Assembly (NCBI GenBank): GCA_016748015.1
Contig: JAAOMT010000460.1
Coordinates: 96,948 to 160,947, forward strand
DNA from: Geosiphon pyriformis
Taxonomy: Eukaryota > Glomeromycota > Glomeromycetes > Archaeosporales > Geosiphonaceae
Direction: 5' to 3'
DNA: 64,000 nt
Part shown: positions 1 through 12,310 of the stretch, one piece after another
Position numbering within the stretch: position 1 is the stretch's first letter
How the letters are laid out: each line of letters opens with the position of its first letter
Made by a program: the position numbers and the translations under genes
Notes under the pieces: model-generated
Database searches by the model: none
The model's input: the letters and a program-made list of their open reading frames with translations, nothing else
What the model was told of the DNA's origin: nothing

Positions 1-1740
1 CTACAAGACACATATCTGCTACTATTATTAAGTATACCACTAATAATGCTTTGGCTACTCAAAACAACAAGGAAAGTAAGACAATGAATCATGTCTTATT
101 TGTGAAGAAACACTATTCAACAAAAAAATATAAAATAATATTCTTAGTCATAAAAGAATATATAATGCATCATACCAATACATAATTTTCACAAATAACT
201 AAATAAGCAAAAAAATGCCTTTTGAGATCATATAGAACTGAGCATTTTTATATTTGGATGATTATCTATACAACAAAAATAAGATCTGGAGAATAGTAAA
301 TATTAAAGTCAAAGATATTTTACTTAGTAAAATACTTATAATCAAAACCAACTTACCAGAATTTGTTAATATTATTCTCATTTCAAACTTAAATATATTC
401 ATTAATATTATAAACAATCCAAAACAATTTTATAAACATTACCAAGATTTAGCACTTACTAAAAAGAGCAAAAGCAGTATTTAGTATAATTAAACACTAA
501 ACTTTATAAATATTGTTTAATTTTCAGTAATTTTGAATATTGTAATGATTGTAATCTTATTTATAATTCATTATTATACATGATTTATTTGATTCTTAAA
601 AAAAAGAACTAATTAGCAATTGTATTTTAGAATCAGAATTAAAATTTAATTCTAATTTAGACTTTAACAATAATGACAACCATAATTTTAATACTATTTA
701 CAATAGGAATCATAATAATAATAATAATTTAAACTCCAATTTTAATCCTAAATAATATATTATACTTCCAAATTTTTCCAAAAAGCAGAAACTTAAATAA
801 TTTAACAATAATAATAAGAGTATTATGTTAAAACATATATATAATACTGATGCAAAATTTGATCTCAAATATTCTGGAAAAACTGCTATTAGATTAGAAT
901 TTTATTTACATATTAGCATTAATTTAAAAATAGCACTGGAAATTTTAGCAACAATAGTTTAATTAGCATTTAGATTTAATTTGACAAAAAAGAAATTAAT
1001 ATAAAAAAAAAATAATTAATATAGAATATATAGAAAATATTATTACAATGCTATAAAATGAATCAAAAAAAACATACATAATTGAACTAAATGAAAAGAT
1101 AGTACAGACAATATTCCTGTCTTTGGTAAAATAGCTTAATTAATATTAACAAAAACAAAAAAAGAATTAGGAATTACAACAAGAGAAATAAATAGATTCG
1201 AATCTATAGATAAAATAAAAATACTAGTTAATATAACAGAAGAGAAAATAATTAATCAGAAAAAAATTATTTCTGCTTATTAATCAATTTTTATTTTACT
1301 ATATAACCAATATATATTAACTATAGAAAAAAAAGTAAAAAATCAGTTCCAGATTTTTGAAGTTGAATCTACCATTTGTAAATTAGAAAAATTATCATCA
1401 CCAATTTTTACATACCAGCCAAAAACCATAAACACATTAAAATTCTAATACATAATATAATTAAAAACCTAATAGAAATATCAAAGGAAATCATAATTAA
1501 ATATTTAAGCACTGAAGTTAAAAATCAAGCACCAATTACTATTCCAAATTTTTCACAACTTTGTAAATATGTAGACATTACATCACTGACATCTTTGAAA
1601 ATAAAAATAAATTTGGCAGAACTGATATCATTCAACATTAGATAAAAACTAAAGATATAATATCAATTAAACAGAAAATATACTAAGTATCAACCACTAA
1701 CTATAAGATCATTTATTAAAAAATTAACTGTATGTTAAAC

Positions 1741-2345
1741 AATAGATTAATTCAATTATTAATAAGTTTATAGTTATTCCCAATAGTATTCATCTAGAAA
1801 AAGAATGGAAAAATTTATTTTTGTGTGAATTATAGAAAACTCAACAATATTACTCATAAAAACAACTATCTAACTTTATAGATCTAAGAATTATTTAATA
1901 CTTTTAGAAAAAAAAATAGTTTTTAACATTAAATTTAGATAGTAGTTACTAATAAATAACCATAAATTTAGCTAACAAAAAAAAGAATTTTGAATTTAAT
2001 GTTATGTTTTTTGGCTTAACCAATGTTTCAGTTATCTTTCAATAACTAATAAAAATTGTCTATACTATATTATTATAAAAATCAGTAGTAATCTACTTAA
2101 ATAACACCAATATATTCTCTAAAACATTTAATAACTACTTTTATCATCTTCAGCAAATGTTTAAAAGATTAAGAAGAGTATGATTAAAGTTAAATACCAC
2201 TAAATATTTATTTGAAAAAACTGAACTTATGTTTTTAAAACATATTGTGAGCAAAGATAACATCTAAACATATTCAAAAAAAATTGAAATAGTTAAAAAC
2301 TTTTTAGTTCCAACAAACTTAACAGAACTAAAAGCATTTTTGAAA
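1741..2345 (+). pseudogene. Ty3 reverse transcriptase relic
   Basis: Translated pieces match Ty3 RT order. The block around 1800-1850 reads like the KDGKWRFCVDYRKLN box. Near 1990-2040 there is FNVMFFGLTN, the MPFGLTNAP box. The catalytic YLDD box is at 2094-2105 but now reads YLNN, both aspartates lost by GAT/GAC to AAT/AAC. After it, ELKAFLKFFGYYHCF (about 2326-2370) corresponds to the connection segment ELRSFLGLASYYRRF. Frames are interrupted by TAA and TAG, often where Q or W is expected. The product cannot be active. Confidence 0.8.
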
Positions 2346-2489
2346 TTTTTTGGATATTATCACTGCTTTATTCAAAACTTTTCCAAACTGACTCAATTAT
2401 TCTACCAATTCTAAGCAAAAAATATTAAATACAAATAGACTAAAAATTAACAAGAAGCTTTTAATATGCTATAAAAAAAATTTATTTAA

Positions 2490-2720
2490 GCTTTAATATT
2501 AATTTATTCAGATTACAACAAATTATTTATTATTATCATTAATATATTTGGTCAAGTATTAGAAACAATACTATTACAAAAAAAAGCTAATAAATAAAAA
2601 CATCTAATGGCATATGTTAACTAAAGTTTAAGTTTAGCTGAAAAGAATTATAGAACTTTAACACTAAAATATTTAACTATTTACTAATTATTATAAAATA
2701 GAAAAAATACTTAAATCAAA
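2490..2720 (+). pseudogene. Ty3 RNase H relic
   Basis: Short fragments after the connection segment fit the RNase H that follows RT in Ty3 elements. An IYSDYNK-type stretch near 2505 stands where the YTDASGY motif belongs. Remnants of the AYVNQSLSLAEKNY type (about 2610-2655) resemble the AYASRSLTPAEKNY segment. Stops are frequent. The assignment depends on position between RT and integrase as much as on residues. Confidence 0.55.
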
Positions 2721-3289
2721 ATTTGATATATATACTAATCACAAAGAATTAATATCAATCTAAAAGCAAAATTTTTGAAACAATTGCCATATAAAATAGA
2801 AAATAGAACTATTTTTATTCAATTATATAATATATTATAAAAAAAAAAAAAAATGGGAATATTAACAGCTTGTTATGAATAAAACAAATTTAAAAAACAT
2901 TTTAATCCAAAAATATAACAAAAGATGAACATACAAAAATACTAACAACTTTAATATTATATTAATACACAACAGTTCAAAAAAAATTATTTTAAAAAGA
3001 ACAAAACAACATAAAACAACAATCAAAATATTTTATCACTTATTAAAATATATTATATTCGAAAAACAGAAAAAATTCAGATTAAATACTTAAAGTAATT
3101 ACAGAACCAAAAAAAAACAATACTTTTTAATATGTACTCAGTTCTAACTATAAAATATTTTTATAAAGAAGCAATTATAAAAAGAACCAAAAAAAGATAT
3201 TATTAGTCATTAATATATTTAAATATTATCTAATATATTTAAAATTATAATGCTTATCAAAAAAAAGGAGAAACAAGATTTAATAAACC

Positions 3290-4135
3290 ACAAAGACCAA
3301 TCAAGATAAAACAACTATTTAATCAAATTGAAATTAACTTAGTTAGACTATTAACTATAATCAGCAAAGACAATTAATACATAATAGTAACCATAAAATA
3401 TTTTACAAAATAACCAAAAGTTAAAGCAATTCAAAAAGCAGATGCAAAATTTGTAGCTAAATTCGTATATCAAGATTTAATTTGCCAACATAGATGTTTA
3501 AAAAAATTGTTATCAGATCAAGAAATTTATTTTATAAATAGAACATTGACAAAATTAAGTCAAAGATTTGGAATAAAAAAACTATTATTATTATTATATT
3601 ATTTTCAAACAAATAGCTTAGTTAAAAGATTCAACAGAATATTATGTAAAATAATAGTTAAGTTTAGCCAAAAAAACCAGAACAAATGAGATTTATTTAT
3701 ATCATCAGTATTATTTGTTTATTAAACAATAAAACAATCACATAAGCAATACTATTTAAACTAGTCTATAATAGAACAACAATATTATCAATTAAAATAA
3801 AAATTAATACATATTCAATAAAACCAATAACAAAAGTTAATTTTCAAGAAATATTGTTGAAAAAAACATATAACTTAATGAAAACTCTAAAAAACAAAAA
3901 ATAAAAAACAGCTAATAATATATAAATATTACAAAAAAAACAAAAAAAATAACATAATAACCAGTTACTAAATAAATCACTTAAATTTAGAATTGGAAAC
4001 AAAGTATTCTTATATTATACTAAAGCAGAAAAACAATAGAGTAAAAAACAATTATAATTATTAACATATCAAATTGATTTATCAGAAAAGTATATAAAAA
4101 ACCAACACATTGTTACTCATAAAGAAAACAAATAT
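3290..4135 (+). pseudogene. Ty3 integrase relic
   Basis: An open stretch (3507-3689) gives LLSDQEIYF followed by QTNSLVKRFNRILC, the second and third catalytic blocks of a Ty3 integrase (SDRGTHF and QTNGLVERFNRTLC). The final catalytic Glu is replaced by Lys (LVKRFN for LVERFN), a G-to-A change. Upstream, VTIKYFTK (near 3390) matches the VAIDYFTKW box with D to K. Downstream, FRIGNKVFLYY (near 3985) matches the C-terminal FKIGDKVLYY segment. Stops separate the blocks, so the gene is dead. Confidence 0.75.
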
Positions 4136-4171
4136 AGAAAAATAGTAGACTAATAAGAAAGTAGTAGTTAG

Positions 4172-4240
4172 CACATGAGCACATTGCTCAGCAATGTAAG
4201 CATTGTTCAAAAAATTATAGCACATTGCTTAAGAATGTGA
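4172..4240 (+). repeat. CATTGC hairpin cluster after Ty3 relic
   Basis: Two related segments around AGCACATTGCT lie just after the decayed pol gene. One is the perfect inverted repeat CATTGC-TCA-GCAATG, which would fold into a short hairpin. This may belong to the element's 3' untranslated region or LTR start. No matching second copy was found, so its role is open. Confidence 0.4.
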
Positions 4241-4249
4241 GTGATTTCA

Positions 4250-4925
4250 TAAAACATAAATTAGGTATATATAGCAGTAGTATTAGAAGCAGAAAAAACA
4301 GACTTTTTAGTTTAGATTTGATCCAAGTAACCTTACATATCACAAATATCAATAAATAATTATTCAATATCTCAAATTTACTCTTCACTATTAACACTTC
4401 ATGTTAATAGTAATTGATACTTAACCATACTAGAACAATAGCTCTTGATTATGACTATTGACAAGATACTAACATTCATTGTCTTAACTTATTTCTTTAT
4501 TTTATTTTATTTTATTTTTTTTTGTTTTGTTATTTCTTGTTGTTTACTAATTGATTAAAGAATTAAAGCACTGAGTTACTAACATCAGAATATAGTGCTG
4601 GTAAAAAACCCAGGAATTAGGGTAGACACTCAAATTTGAGAATAGCTTATCAAGAGATTGCTGGCCACCATGCCAAGAAAAAAATTGATGGAATTGCAAT
4701 TCTGAGAAGTAACAGACCATAACTATTAACTCACAGATTAATACTGAAAACACCATTTAAAGAAAATCACATTGGAATCTCTGTCTATTATACAAAAAAC
4801 TCAACCAAAACCTTCAGATACAGTTAATCTTTGAAAACCAACATCATTATATCAATTAAGCACCAAGTTATGGGTTTGTTATTTGCTTTGAGACCCGAAA
4901 TAATTATCTGTAACAATATGTAATA
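4250..4925 (+). repeat. XA repeat, copy 1 (probable solo LTR or LTR part)
   Basis: This unit begins near the segment AGCAGTAGTATTAGAAGCAG and ends near TCTGTAACA. Related copies lie at about 15118-13540 on the minus strand (split by an LTR-S) and at 24250-24674 plus 31552-31980 on the + strand (split by LINE L1). It contains a T-rich tract near 4500-4525 and the segment TTGTTTACTAATTGATTAA. No coding potential is visible. It is probably an LTR or another non-coding retroelement part. The ending TGTAACA resembles the ends of other LTRs in the window. Confidence 0.55.
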
Positions 4926-5479
4926 AAAACAACAGAAAAGATAAAAATTACAAACAATATTAACTTTTTAGCTCAACAATTATTCTAATTTATTAAATAT
5001 TAAAAACTAAACATAGAAATTACAATCAATCAACAAATTATACAATACAAAAACACAGAAAAAAAATCAAAACTCCAATATAAAATATAACATAAAGTAT
5101 ATATAAAGTCCAAAAATATAGTAGATAATATAATAACAAAAGTAAAAATATTATTAAAAACACTAAAAACAATAGTATTATATAAAAAGTTAACAGAAGA
5201 AAATTGAAAATAATGGACATAACAACTTCTTATAAACTTTTACTATTATGACTTAGAACAAAAACTCAATATTCAGAACTTGTATACCAATAAAACAAAA
5301 CAGATGTTTAATATAACAATATTACAACAAATAAAACAATTTGTAAAAAAAAACAATTTATTTACATAAGTATAAACAATTTACTGATTACAAACAAGAT
5401 TTCAAGACAATTCAGAAATATTATTACACTCAATAATAAATACTGTAATTATTAATTAATTAGAAAAAATTATTAATGT
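4926..5479. other. AT-rich spacer, no recognised gene
   Basis: About 550 bases of A-rich + strand between the end of XA copy 1 and the start of the LTR-S copy. The corresponding spacer after XA copy 2 (13540-13273, minus strand) does not align with it. I see no conserved motif. Possible open frames on the minus strand here are hydrophobic, low-complexity translations of poly-A-rich DNA and are not credible genes. Confidence 0.5.
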
Positions 5480-6452
5480 TGTTACCAGTAAAATTTTAGC
5501 TATTAATTAGCATGAAATTACCTTCATAATTCCTATAATTAATTAGCATATATTATCACTATTTCAATTATCACTTATTATTTAATCAAAGTATTAAACA
5601 TCATTACTCAATCAATAATCCGATTTGTACTCTAGAAATTAAGATGATCAAATTACACAATACTCTGAACCATTTAACATAGTCAAAATTCGCCGAAATT
5701 AATGAAAATTTGCCGAAATAATCAAATAGTTCAGTGAAATAACTTGTAGTTTGCCGAAATGTATCTTTAGTTCACCCAAATTGTAGCAAAGAGAAAAGTG
5801 CAAGTTCAAAGACTAGTACTATAACAAATTGTATAAAAGAAAAGCTTCTCTCTTCAAGAAAATGTATCTTCTCATAGTATCTTATCATAGCACTCTACTT
5901 TAAATATCTTAATTAAAACAAATCACCTTTTATACATTTAAATAAAAATTAAATATTCGAAAAAACAAATTCTCAAAATTATTATACTTGAAATTTCCTC
6001 AACACAACTAACGTTTTGAAATTGATTAGCTACCAATTTCAATAAACTGTTAGTGACTCCAAACCTGGATAGAAAACGTTTTCCTTGACAGAATTCTATT
6101 TCTTTTACATTTCTTTTATTTTTTTCTTTCTTTTCTTATCATAATCATTAAGGTAGTCTACAGACAAGATTCCTGTAGAAGAGTTGACTTTCACAGCAAA
6201 GTAACTACACATTTTAGTGAGCTTCCAGACAAGCAATTTCTGGAAAAGAGTTGACATTTACTACAATGTAATTACATAAAGTAACTGGCAAAGAATTGGC
6301 CATTCCACTTATAAGCCCAGCAGTTCAAATTATAGGAGATAATTTGAAGATAAATTTAGTTATTGGAGGTTTAACTATCTCTAAAAACGTGAATTTATAG
6401 CAAATCAACATTAACAACATTCAAGAAAAGAGACCAAAAACCTCCAGTAACA
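5480..6452 (+). repeat. LTR-S, full-length solo LTR (973 bp)
   Basis: The unit starts TGTTACCAGTAAAATTTTAG and ends CCTCCAGTAACA, so it has the TG...CA ends and short terminal inverted repeat (TGTTAC/GTAACA) of an LTR. Two other nearly full-length copies occur in reverse orientation (12311-13272 and 14020-14967), with a fragment at 11885-12140. Inside are two copies of TTAATTAGCAT near the left end and a pyrimidine tract near 6100-6140. This is the least mutated copy and retains CG dinucleotides. No coding internal region lies next to it, and no clear target duplication is seen, so I call it a solo LTR. Confidence 0.75.
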
Positions 6453-6689
6453 ATGTCCAATTTGAAAAATTACAGACCAAAATTGTTCAAGTAATTTTAA
6501 AAAAAAAGTGATAAAATTAATTCAAAAAAGAGATTTAGAAGAGTTAAAAGATTTGAGAAATCTTAATAAAGCTCAATATTAAAAGAAAAAAATAATATTA
6601 CTTATAAAAATAGAAATTATAATAAGTAAAAAATAGCCAATAAAAAAAAAATATAGTAAAAAAAAATTTCATAGACAGCTTCCAATTAC

Positions 6690-7378
6690 TGTTCACAAAA
6701 AATTATATAACAAGACTTATTCTGGTGTTTTTTGCCTGTTTTATAGAAATATGAAAGTTTTAAATCATTTATTTATTTATATAGAAGATCCTAATCAGTG
6801 AAAAAAATTGATTATAAATTATGTTGAGTTTTGGTTATTATTAATAAGTAAGAAAGTACTTATATTATCTTATGTTCTGTATTCTCTCTTCTTCTGCCTA
6901 TCTAATATTGGAATGTATATAATGCTCTGCAAGAGTTTTATTATAAAGAATTAGATTAAAAATGCCTTGATAATATACAATAGCAGAAAAAAAACAACTT
7001 TTGTCTTGGTTAGTTTTTCTTACAAGTTGGCCGACCACTATTATCAAGAAATATGATTTACTAGAGCCAAATTCAAGTTTAAAGCAAAAAAAGCTGGATT
7101 AGTGAATGATGATAATATAAAACCTATGGGTTGGTGCTTGAGTTTGTCTAATAAAATAGTGTATATGCTTGGTATTATGGAATCAATAAAAGTAAGTTTT
7201 GGTAAGCATTTATTATGTATCTTTTTTTTAAGTATAGGTTGATTGTGAATATAAATGTGTAGTATTGTTTAGATTAGCTTAAATAGCTGGTTATATATAA
7301 CAAATATATAAGTTGTATTTAGTTAGAGTTATTTAGTTTAATTCTTTATACTAGATAATGATTGGACTACACTTGTAA

Positions 7379-7413
<35 letters not shown>
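6690..7413 (+). mobile_element. 5'-truncated LINE 3' end with (TAA)11 tail
   Basis: A degenerate translation near 6705-6790 resembles KLYNKTYSGVFCLF, the cysteine-rich segment after RNase H in the window's LINEs (compare the minus relic at 61699-61923). Near 7190-7260 it matches the last coding segment of LINEs L1 and L3. The untranslated end, with GGTTATATATA and a block ending just before the tail, matches 48530-48630. It then runs into eleven TAA units at 7381-7413. 5' truncation plus a simple-repeat tail is typical of target-primed reverse transcription. The true left boundary is uncertain. Confidence 0.65.
7381..7413 (+). repeat. (TAA)11 microsatellite (LINE tail)
   Basis: Eleven perfect TAA units follow directly on the LINE 3' untranslated end. 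They are best read as the element's simple-repeat tail, not an independent microsatellite. Confidence 0.85.
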
Positions 7414-7415
<2 letters not shown>

Positions 7416-9769
7416 TACATAAATATAACATCTAATTTTCTAAGATAGTTTTTGAAACAAGATATTCTATTTATATTTATTCTTTAAATATTTATAATAA
7501 TACAAAATTGTTTTTTTTAAAGTTTAACAATAAAATTTAATTTTTGTATAATTACAAATTATATATAAATATATATAATAATTTTTATTTTAAAAAATAT
7601 ATATATTATTTAATTTTTTAAAAAATTTAATAACTTTAAAATAAAAATTTATTCAAATATTAAAAGAAAATTTTTTGTATATGCTATAGATAAAGTAAAA
7701 AAAAGACCAAAAAACTGGTTATTAATACTTAATTAATAAATTTTTTTGCTATTTTTTAAATTTAAAAGATTTAAAATTTAATATAAATTTTAAATTTAAG
7801 TTTTAAAAAAAAGTAATAAATAAACCAGTTTTATTAATAATAATAAAATAAATATTTGTAAATTTGTAACTAAAATAATTTTAAAAAATATTTGTATTTA
7901 GTTTATATGTTAAATAAGTTTGTAAAACAACTTAATTTTGGTATTTTGAATAATAAAAATAAAATTTTCAACTTTTTTTTTGTATTTAATAAAAAATCAA
8001 AGTTTTCTGTTTAAAAAAAATGTTTAATTCTGTAAAAATTTTTGCTTTAAATATTAATTTCTTAGTTATTATTAATAAAAATTCTTTAAAAAAGTTAAAA
8101 ATTATTAAAAAATTATTTTATTAAGTAAATAATTTTAAAAAGTTTTTTATTTTCTTAAGATTATAAAATTTATATTTATATCTAAATTAAGTTTAAATAA
8201 AGTTAAAATTTTGGTATTAAATATAAATATTATAATAAATACTAATTTAAAATATATAATATACGTATAAATTAGCTAAAATTTTTTTCTAAATTAGTTG
8301 TAAAATTAACTTTTGTTAAATTTAATAATTTATAACAAAAAACTATAATAAAGTTTATTAATAATAAAATTGCTAAATTAACTTTTAAGTAATTTGTTTT
8401 TATAAATATATATAATTAAAATTAATATTAATAAACAATTGTAAATTTTAAAATAGTTATTAAGCATTTTTTTATATTTTTTTAATAAATATAATAACAT
8501 ATAATTTTTTTAAAAAATTATATTATTAATTATAATTCAGTTCTATATGATTGTTTTAGGTATATAATAGTTTGTTTTAAAAATAAAAAGTCTTAAAAAG
8601 TTATTTTTTGTGTTGTTTTAATTTTTAAAAATGTTAATGTATTGAATTAATCTAATTTTATTATTATATACCAAATACAACTAGAATAAACATGTTTTTT
8701 TGTATATAGTTTTGGTAAAAAAATTTTAAACAAATAAAATTGGTAATTTTGTATTTATTAAACAATAATTAGAATATATATATATTAAAAAACAAGTTCT
8801 TATTATCTGTTTTATTTTTTTTAATAATAAAACTTGAATACAAATTATAAGTAGTGCTTTTTTTAGTTTTTTATTTAATACTTCTTTTAATATTAGTTTA
8901 TTTATAAATATTAAAATCTTTTTTATAAGTATTTATTATTTTTTTAAAATTAAAATTAAATATACTAAAAAAAAATTCAAAGTTTATTTTTAATAAAATT
9001 TTAGATTTAATTTTTAAATTAGATTTTTTGTTTTTATTTAGTTTTTTAATTCTTAATTTTATTATTTTTTTAAATTGGTTTTTAATTTAAATATAGCTTT
9101 AAATATTATTTTTTTTTTATTTGGTTCTTTTAATAAAATTTAAAATTTTTTTTCTTTGAATTTTGTTGTAATAAAAGTTATTATTTCGAAGTTAAATAAT
9201 CTAAAAACCAAAATAACTAAACTTATAAGCTTTTTTAACATTGTTTTTTTATGATTAAATTTTTTGTTCAATAATAATAATGTTTTTTGTACACTTTATT
9301 AATAATTAATCATATTTAAAAGATTATAATATGCAATATTAAAAAAAAACAATTTTATAAAACAAAATTTTATAATAAAATATAAGTAATATAATTTTTA
9401 TTATTACTAAAACAAAGTTGTAAAGTCAAGTTAAACTTTAAATTATAAACAAATTTAATAAAATATCTATATTTACTTTAGTTTAAATTTTGATTATTTG
9501 AATTTTAAAGTTACAATAATTATAAATATTAATTTAACAAGGCATATTTTCAAAATTTTTAAAATATTAAACTAATTTTATCAATTTATTTGTTGTTTAA
9601 AAATAATTTTTTAATTATAATTTTTAATTTATATATTAAAATATATTAAAATATAAAATTAAAACAGATTTTTAACATTAATACTCTAATTATTAAAACA
9701 ATTTTAATAAAAATAATATTAAATAAAGTATTAATAAAAGAGTGTTTTTTTATTATTAAAGCAGCTAAA
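7414..9769. other. Very AT-rich DNA, unresolved
   Basis: About 2.4 kb, close to 85-90 percent A+T by eye, with long T-runs on the + strand. No ORF of note and no motif I can name. The T-rich bias continues into the ORF1 relic to the right, so this may be the older 5' part of the same insertion or another decayed element. I saw no tRNA or rRNA. Confidence 0.5.
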
Positions 9770-11700
9770 CAGGACATTTTGACAATATTTTTTATATATA
9801 TTAATAGTAAAAAGTTGTTTTTAGCAGTTTTTAAAACATTTTTTTATTTCTGGCTAATGGTTTTTCAGTTATAGTTTTTTTAAAAAATACATTTAAGTTA
9901 ATTTTAATGTTGTTTTTATTCTTTTTAAGAGTCTCAAAGTTTTTAACAACAAACTAATTAACAAGCTGGTTTTTTTACTATTATTACTATCTTTTTATAA
10001 ATGGCCAAAAAATCAAAAAAACTACAGCAGTTACTTATATCTGTTGTTGTTATATCAAACTTTTTTGTGGTTTTAAATAAAATCTTGAATAAAATTTTTT
10101 AACAACAACTAATCCTTTTTTAATGTAAATAATAATAATAATAATATGTTTTTTAAGATAAGTAAAAATTATTTATTAATTGTATTGCCAATTATAATAT
10201 TTTCTGACAGATTTTTGCCAGTTTTAAAAGCTAAGCAACTTATTGAGTTATTTAATCTTAAAGATTAAGCTGATTAGATAAAAACTAAATCAACTTTTGT
10301 TTTTTTGTTTCCTGATATTGTTTCTAATAATACTTAAAAAACAATATCTAATTGTTAAAAATTTTCTGAATAGATAGCTTTTATTTTGGTGCTTAGCTCT
10401 ACTTTTAAAATTAAATTGGTCTTAATTAATTCTTTGTTTTATTTATTGCTTAACTTTATTAAACTCAAGTTAATTTTTAAAAACAATTTTAAGTTGTTTT
10501 GTGTAAATTTTGCTTTTAAGGCTTTTTTAATTGTATTGTTAAAGTTTTTATTAGTGGTTTTTTTTGACTATATTTAAGATTGCAAAATTTTTTTTAGTGG
10601 CTTTTGGCTTCTTTTTTTTATATCTATTATACTTTATAATATTTTTTTTAGTATATTTTCTAATAACATTAAAAATGCTTTTGGTATTTTTGGTGTTGTT
10701 ATTTTTTAAGTTAAAGTTTACTAGTTTGTAACAATATACTATTGTTAATTTTAAGAATTTTTTTTTTGTTGTTGCTTTTAATAACTAATTTATAATAGTA
10801 AAAAAAACAATGTTTTAATTTTTCTTCTTTTTAACCAAAAAAAATCATTATTTTAAGAAATTTTTTAAGACCAAATTGATTAACCTTTTTTTAGTTGTAT
10901 TGCTTTTAAAATTAGTAATATAATTTCTTAAATTAATAGTTATATTTGCTTTATTTTCTGTTTTTTTAATTTATATTATTATTAATGCTTTACTGTTATT
11001 ACTTTTAAGTTTTATAAAATATTGGAGCTTATTATAACAAAAACCAATATTTTATACAAATATTGTATTTGGTAAAAAACTTTTAAATACTATTATTATT
11101 ACAAATATTAAAGTTTAAACTATTTGTTTACTAAGTGCAAAGTGTTTTCACTTTTTTTTCTAAATTATTTTCAAAATTTATTGTTAATTTCAAGTTTTCT
11201 ATGTATTTTTCTATTAATAGAAAGTCTTATGTTGAAGCTTTTGTTTCTTTGGTTTTTTTTGCTGCTTTTTTAGTTGTTTTTGCTGTTAATTTTATTGTTA
11301 AGTCTAGATTAAATTACTTGAAAACTTAAATATCAAGTTTGGCTGTTTTAATAAAATTTGTTATTAAATCTATTGGTTTTTTAATTACTTTGATTATTAT
11401 TCTTTTGAATAAATATATTGGCAAAGCTTTTTAGATAGAAAAAAATTTGTTTATTATAAAATATATTGCTAATAATTTTTTTAATCTTCTAATTAATATT
11501 TCTAAAAACATTATATGTTTCAAGTTTAAAGTAAATTTTGGTAAAATAGACTATAATAGTATACTGATTATTAAGTCTTTTTTTTGAATAAAAACACTGT
11601 TAAGCAAATTATTGTTTTATATTACATATTAAATATTAAAACTTATAATAGTATAAAAGAAATTAAGTTTTTTTTAATGAATTTATTTTTGATTTTAGAA
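9770..11700 (+). pseudogene. LINE-type ORF1 relic (RNA-binding/zinc-knuckle family)
   Basis: Pieces in shifting frames form one decayed protein. The segment 10386-10577 and the later NNIKNAFGIFGVV near 10660 look like the start of an RRM-like fold. CIAFKISNIIS near 10900 and LELIITKTNILYKYCIW near 11020 follow the order of an ORF1 family I remember from mycorrhizal fungal repeats, though not confirmed here. The segment 11135-11329 then leads into a coiled-coil-like end. The same protein is present, equally decayed, on the minus strand at about 49340-50370, which shows it is a repeat. Its relation to ORF1 of L1 and L3 is unclear, and it may define another LINE lineage. Confidence 0.55.
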
Positions 11701-11769
11701 ATTTGAATGGTATTATTAAAAAAATTCATAAATTGAATTTACTTTCAGCTTTTTTTGTTTTAATATAAT

Positions 11770-11884
11770 ATTATTTTAACTAGTTTGAATGGTTGATTAT
11801 ATATAAAAAGTACATAATTTATGTTTAATTTAGATTATTTAGTTTAATGTATTGTATTAGATTATGTTTAGTATTATCAATAGA
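11770..11884 (+). mobile_element. LINE 3' untranslated end, fragment
   Basis: The stretch with TTTGAATGGTTGATTATATA and the following 80 bases is a decayed match to the 3' end of LINE L3 (about 48515-48605). It sits directly after the ORF1 relic with no ORF2 in between, so most of the LINE is missing. It stops where the LTR-S fragment begins. Confidence 0.55.
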
Positions 11885-12140
11885 ATTTAATTATTAATTA
11901 ACATAAAATTATTTTTATAATTTTTATTATTAATTAGCATATATTAGTATTGTTCAATTATTATTTATTATTTAATTAAATTATCAAATATTATTATTCT
12001 ATTAATAATTTAATTTATACAATACACAAATGTAATAATTAAATTATGCAATATACTAAACTTTATAACATTTAAAAATTTGTTAAAATTTGTAAAATTT
12101 TGTGAAATAATTTATAGTTTGTAAAAAAAACTTGTAGTTT
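11885..12140 (+). repeat. LTR-S fragment, + orientation
   Basis: About 255 bases matching the left quarter of LTR-S (5510-5780), including both TTAATTAGCAT-like segments and the block corresponding to the GCCGAAAT repeats, here decayed to TTTGTAAA/TTTGTGAAA. Together with the reverse-oriented copy at 12311-13272 it forms an imperfect inverted repeat around 12140-12310. Confidence 0.65.
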
Positions 12141-12310
12141 ACTAATATTATCCAATAAAAATTAATAAAAATCAAAAAATAATAATATTATAATATATTA
12201 ATCAATTATTAAATAATAGTATAAATAGTACAGATTAACAAATAAAATTAAAAAACATAATATATACATAATAGTATGCAAAATATATACAAATATACCT
12301 AATTTAATAT

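Larger units (their letters stand above)
1..4150 (+). mobile_element. Decayed Ty3/gypsy LTR retrotransposon
   Basis: This is a pol-bearing Ty3/gypsy element on the + strand, saturated with stops. Reverse transcriptase, RNase H and integrase follow each other in the order typical of the group. The + strand is A-rich and strongly G-poor, so most conserved aspartates and glycines have changed. The part before about 1700 should hold gag and protease, but I can place no motif there. It may also begin outside the window. The 3' end merges with a hairpin-containing stretch and the XA repeat, which may be part of its LTR. No 5' LTR is visible. It is the same broad family as the element at 33609-42707 but much older. 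Confidence 0.8.

Noticed and set aside
254-484. 76-codon open frame at the left end
   Set aside because: It starts at a non-ATG codon, has low-complexity AT-driven composition (Ile, Asn, Lys, Leu) and lies in front of a decayed Ty3 pol. No motif supports a gene.
1185-1215. Possible tRNA T-loop (GATTCGAATCTAT)
   Set aside because: No acceptor stem, D-arm or anticodon arm around it; a short AT-rich palindrome in the Ty3 relic.
5038-5220. Hydrophobic minus frame of 60 codons
   Set aside because: A run of Leu, Phe, Ile and Tyr from A-rich DNA read in reverse. It has no Met-led structure typical of a membrane protein and no conservation within the window.
6452-6700. Internal coding region for the LTR-S at 5480-6452
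   Set aside because: The A-rich frame after the LTR has no gag or pol motif and no PBS-like sequence complementary to a tRNA end that I can identify.
7414-11700. Mitochondrial DNA origin of the AT-rich stretch
   Set aside because: No mitochondrial genes, tRNAs or intron ORFs are seen, and decayed LINE protein and LINE 3' ends can be traced in it.
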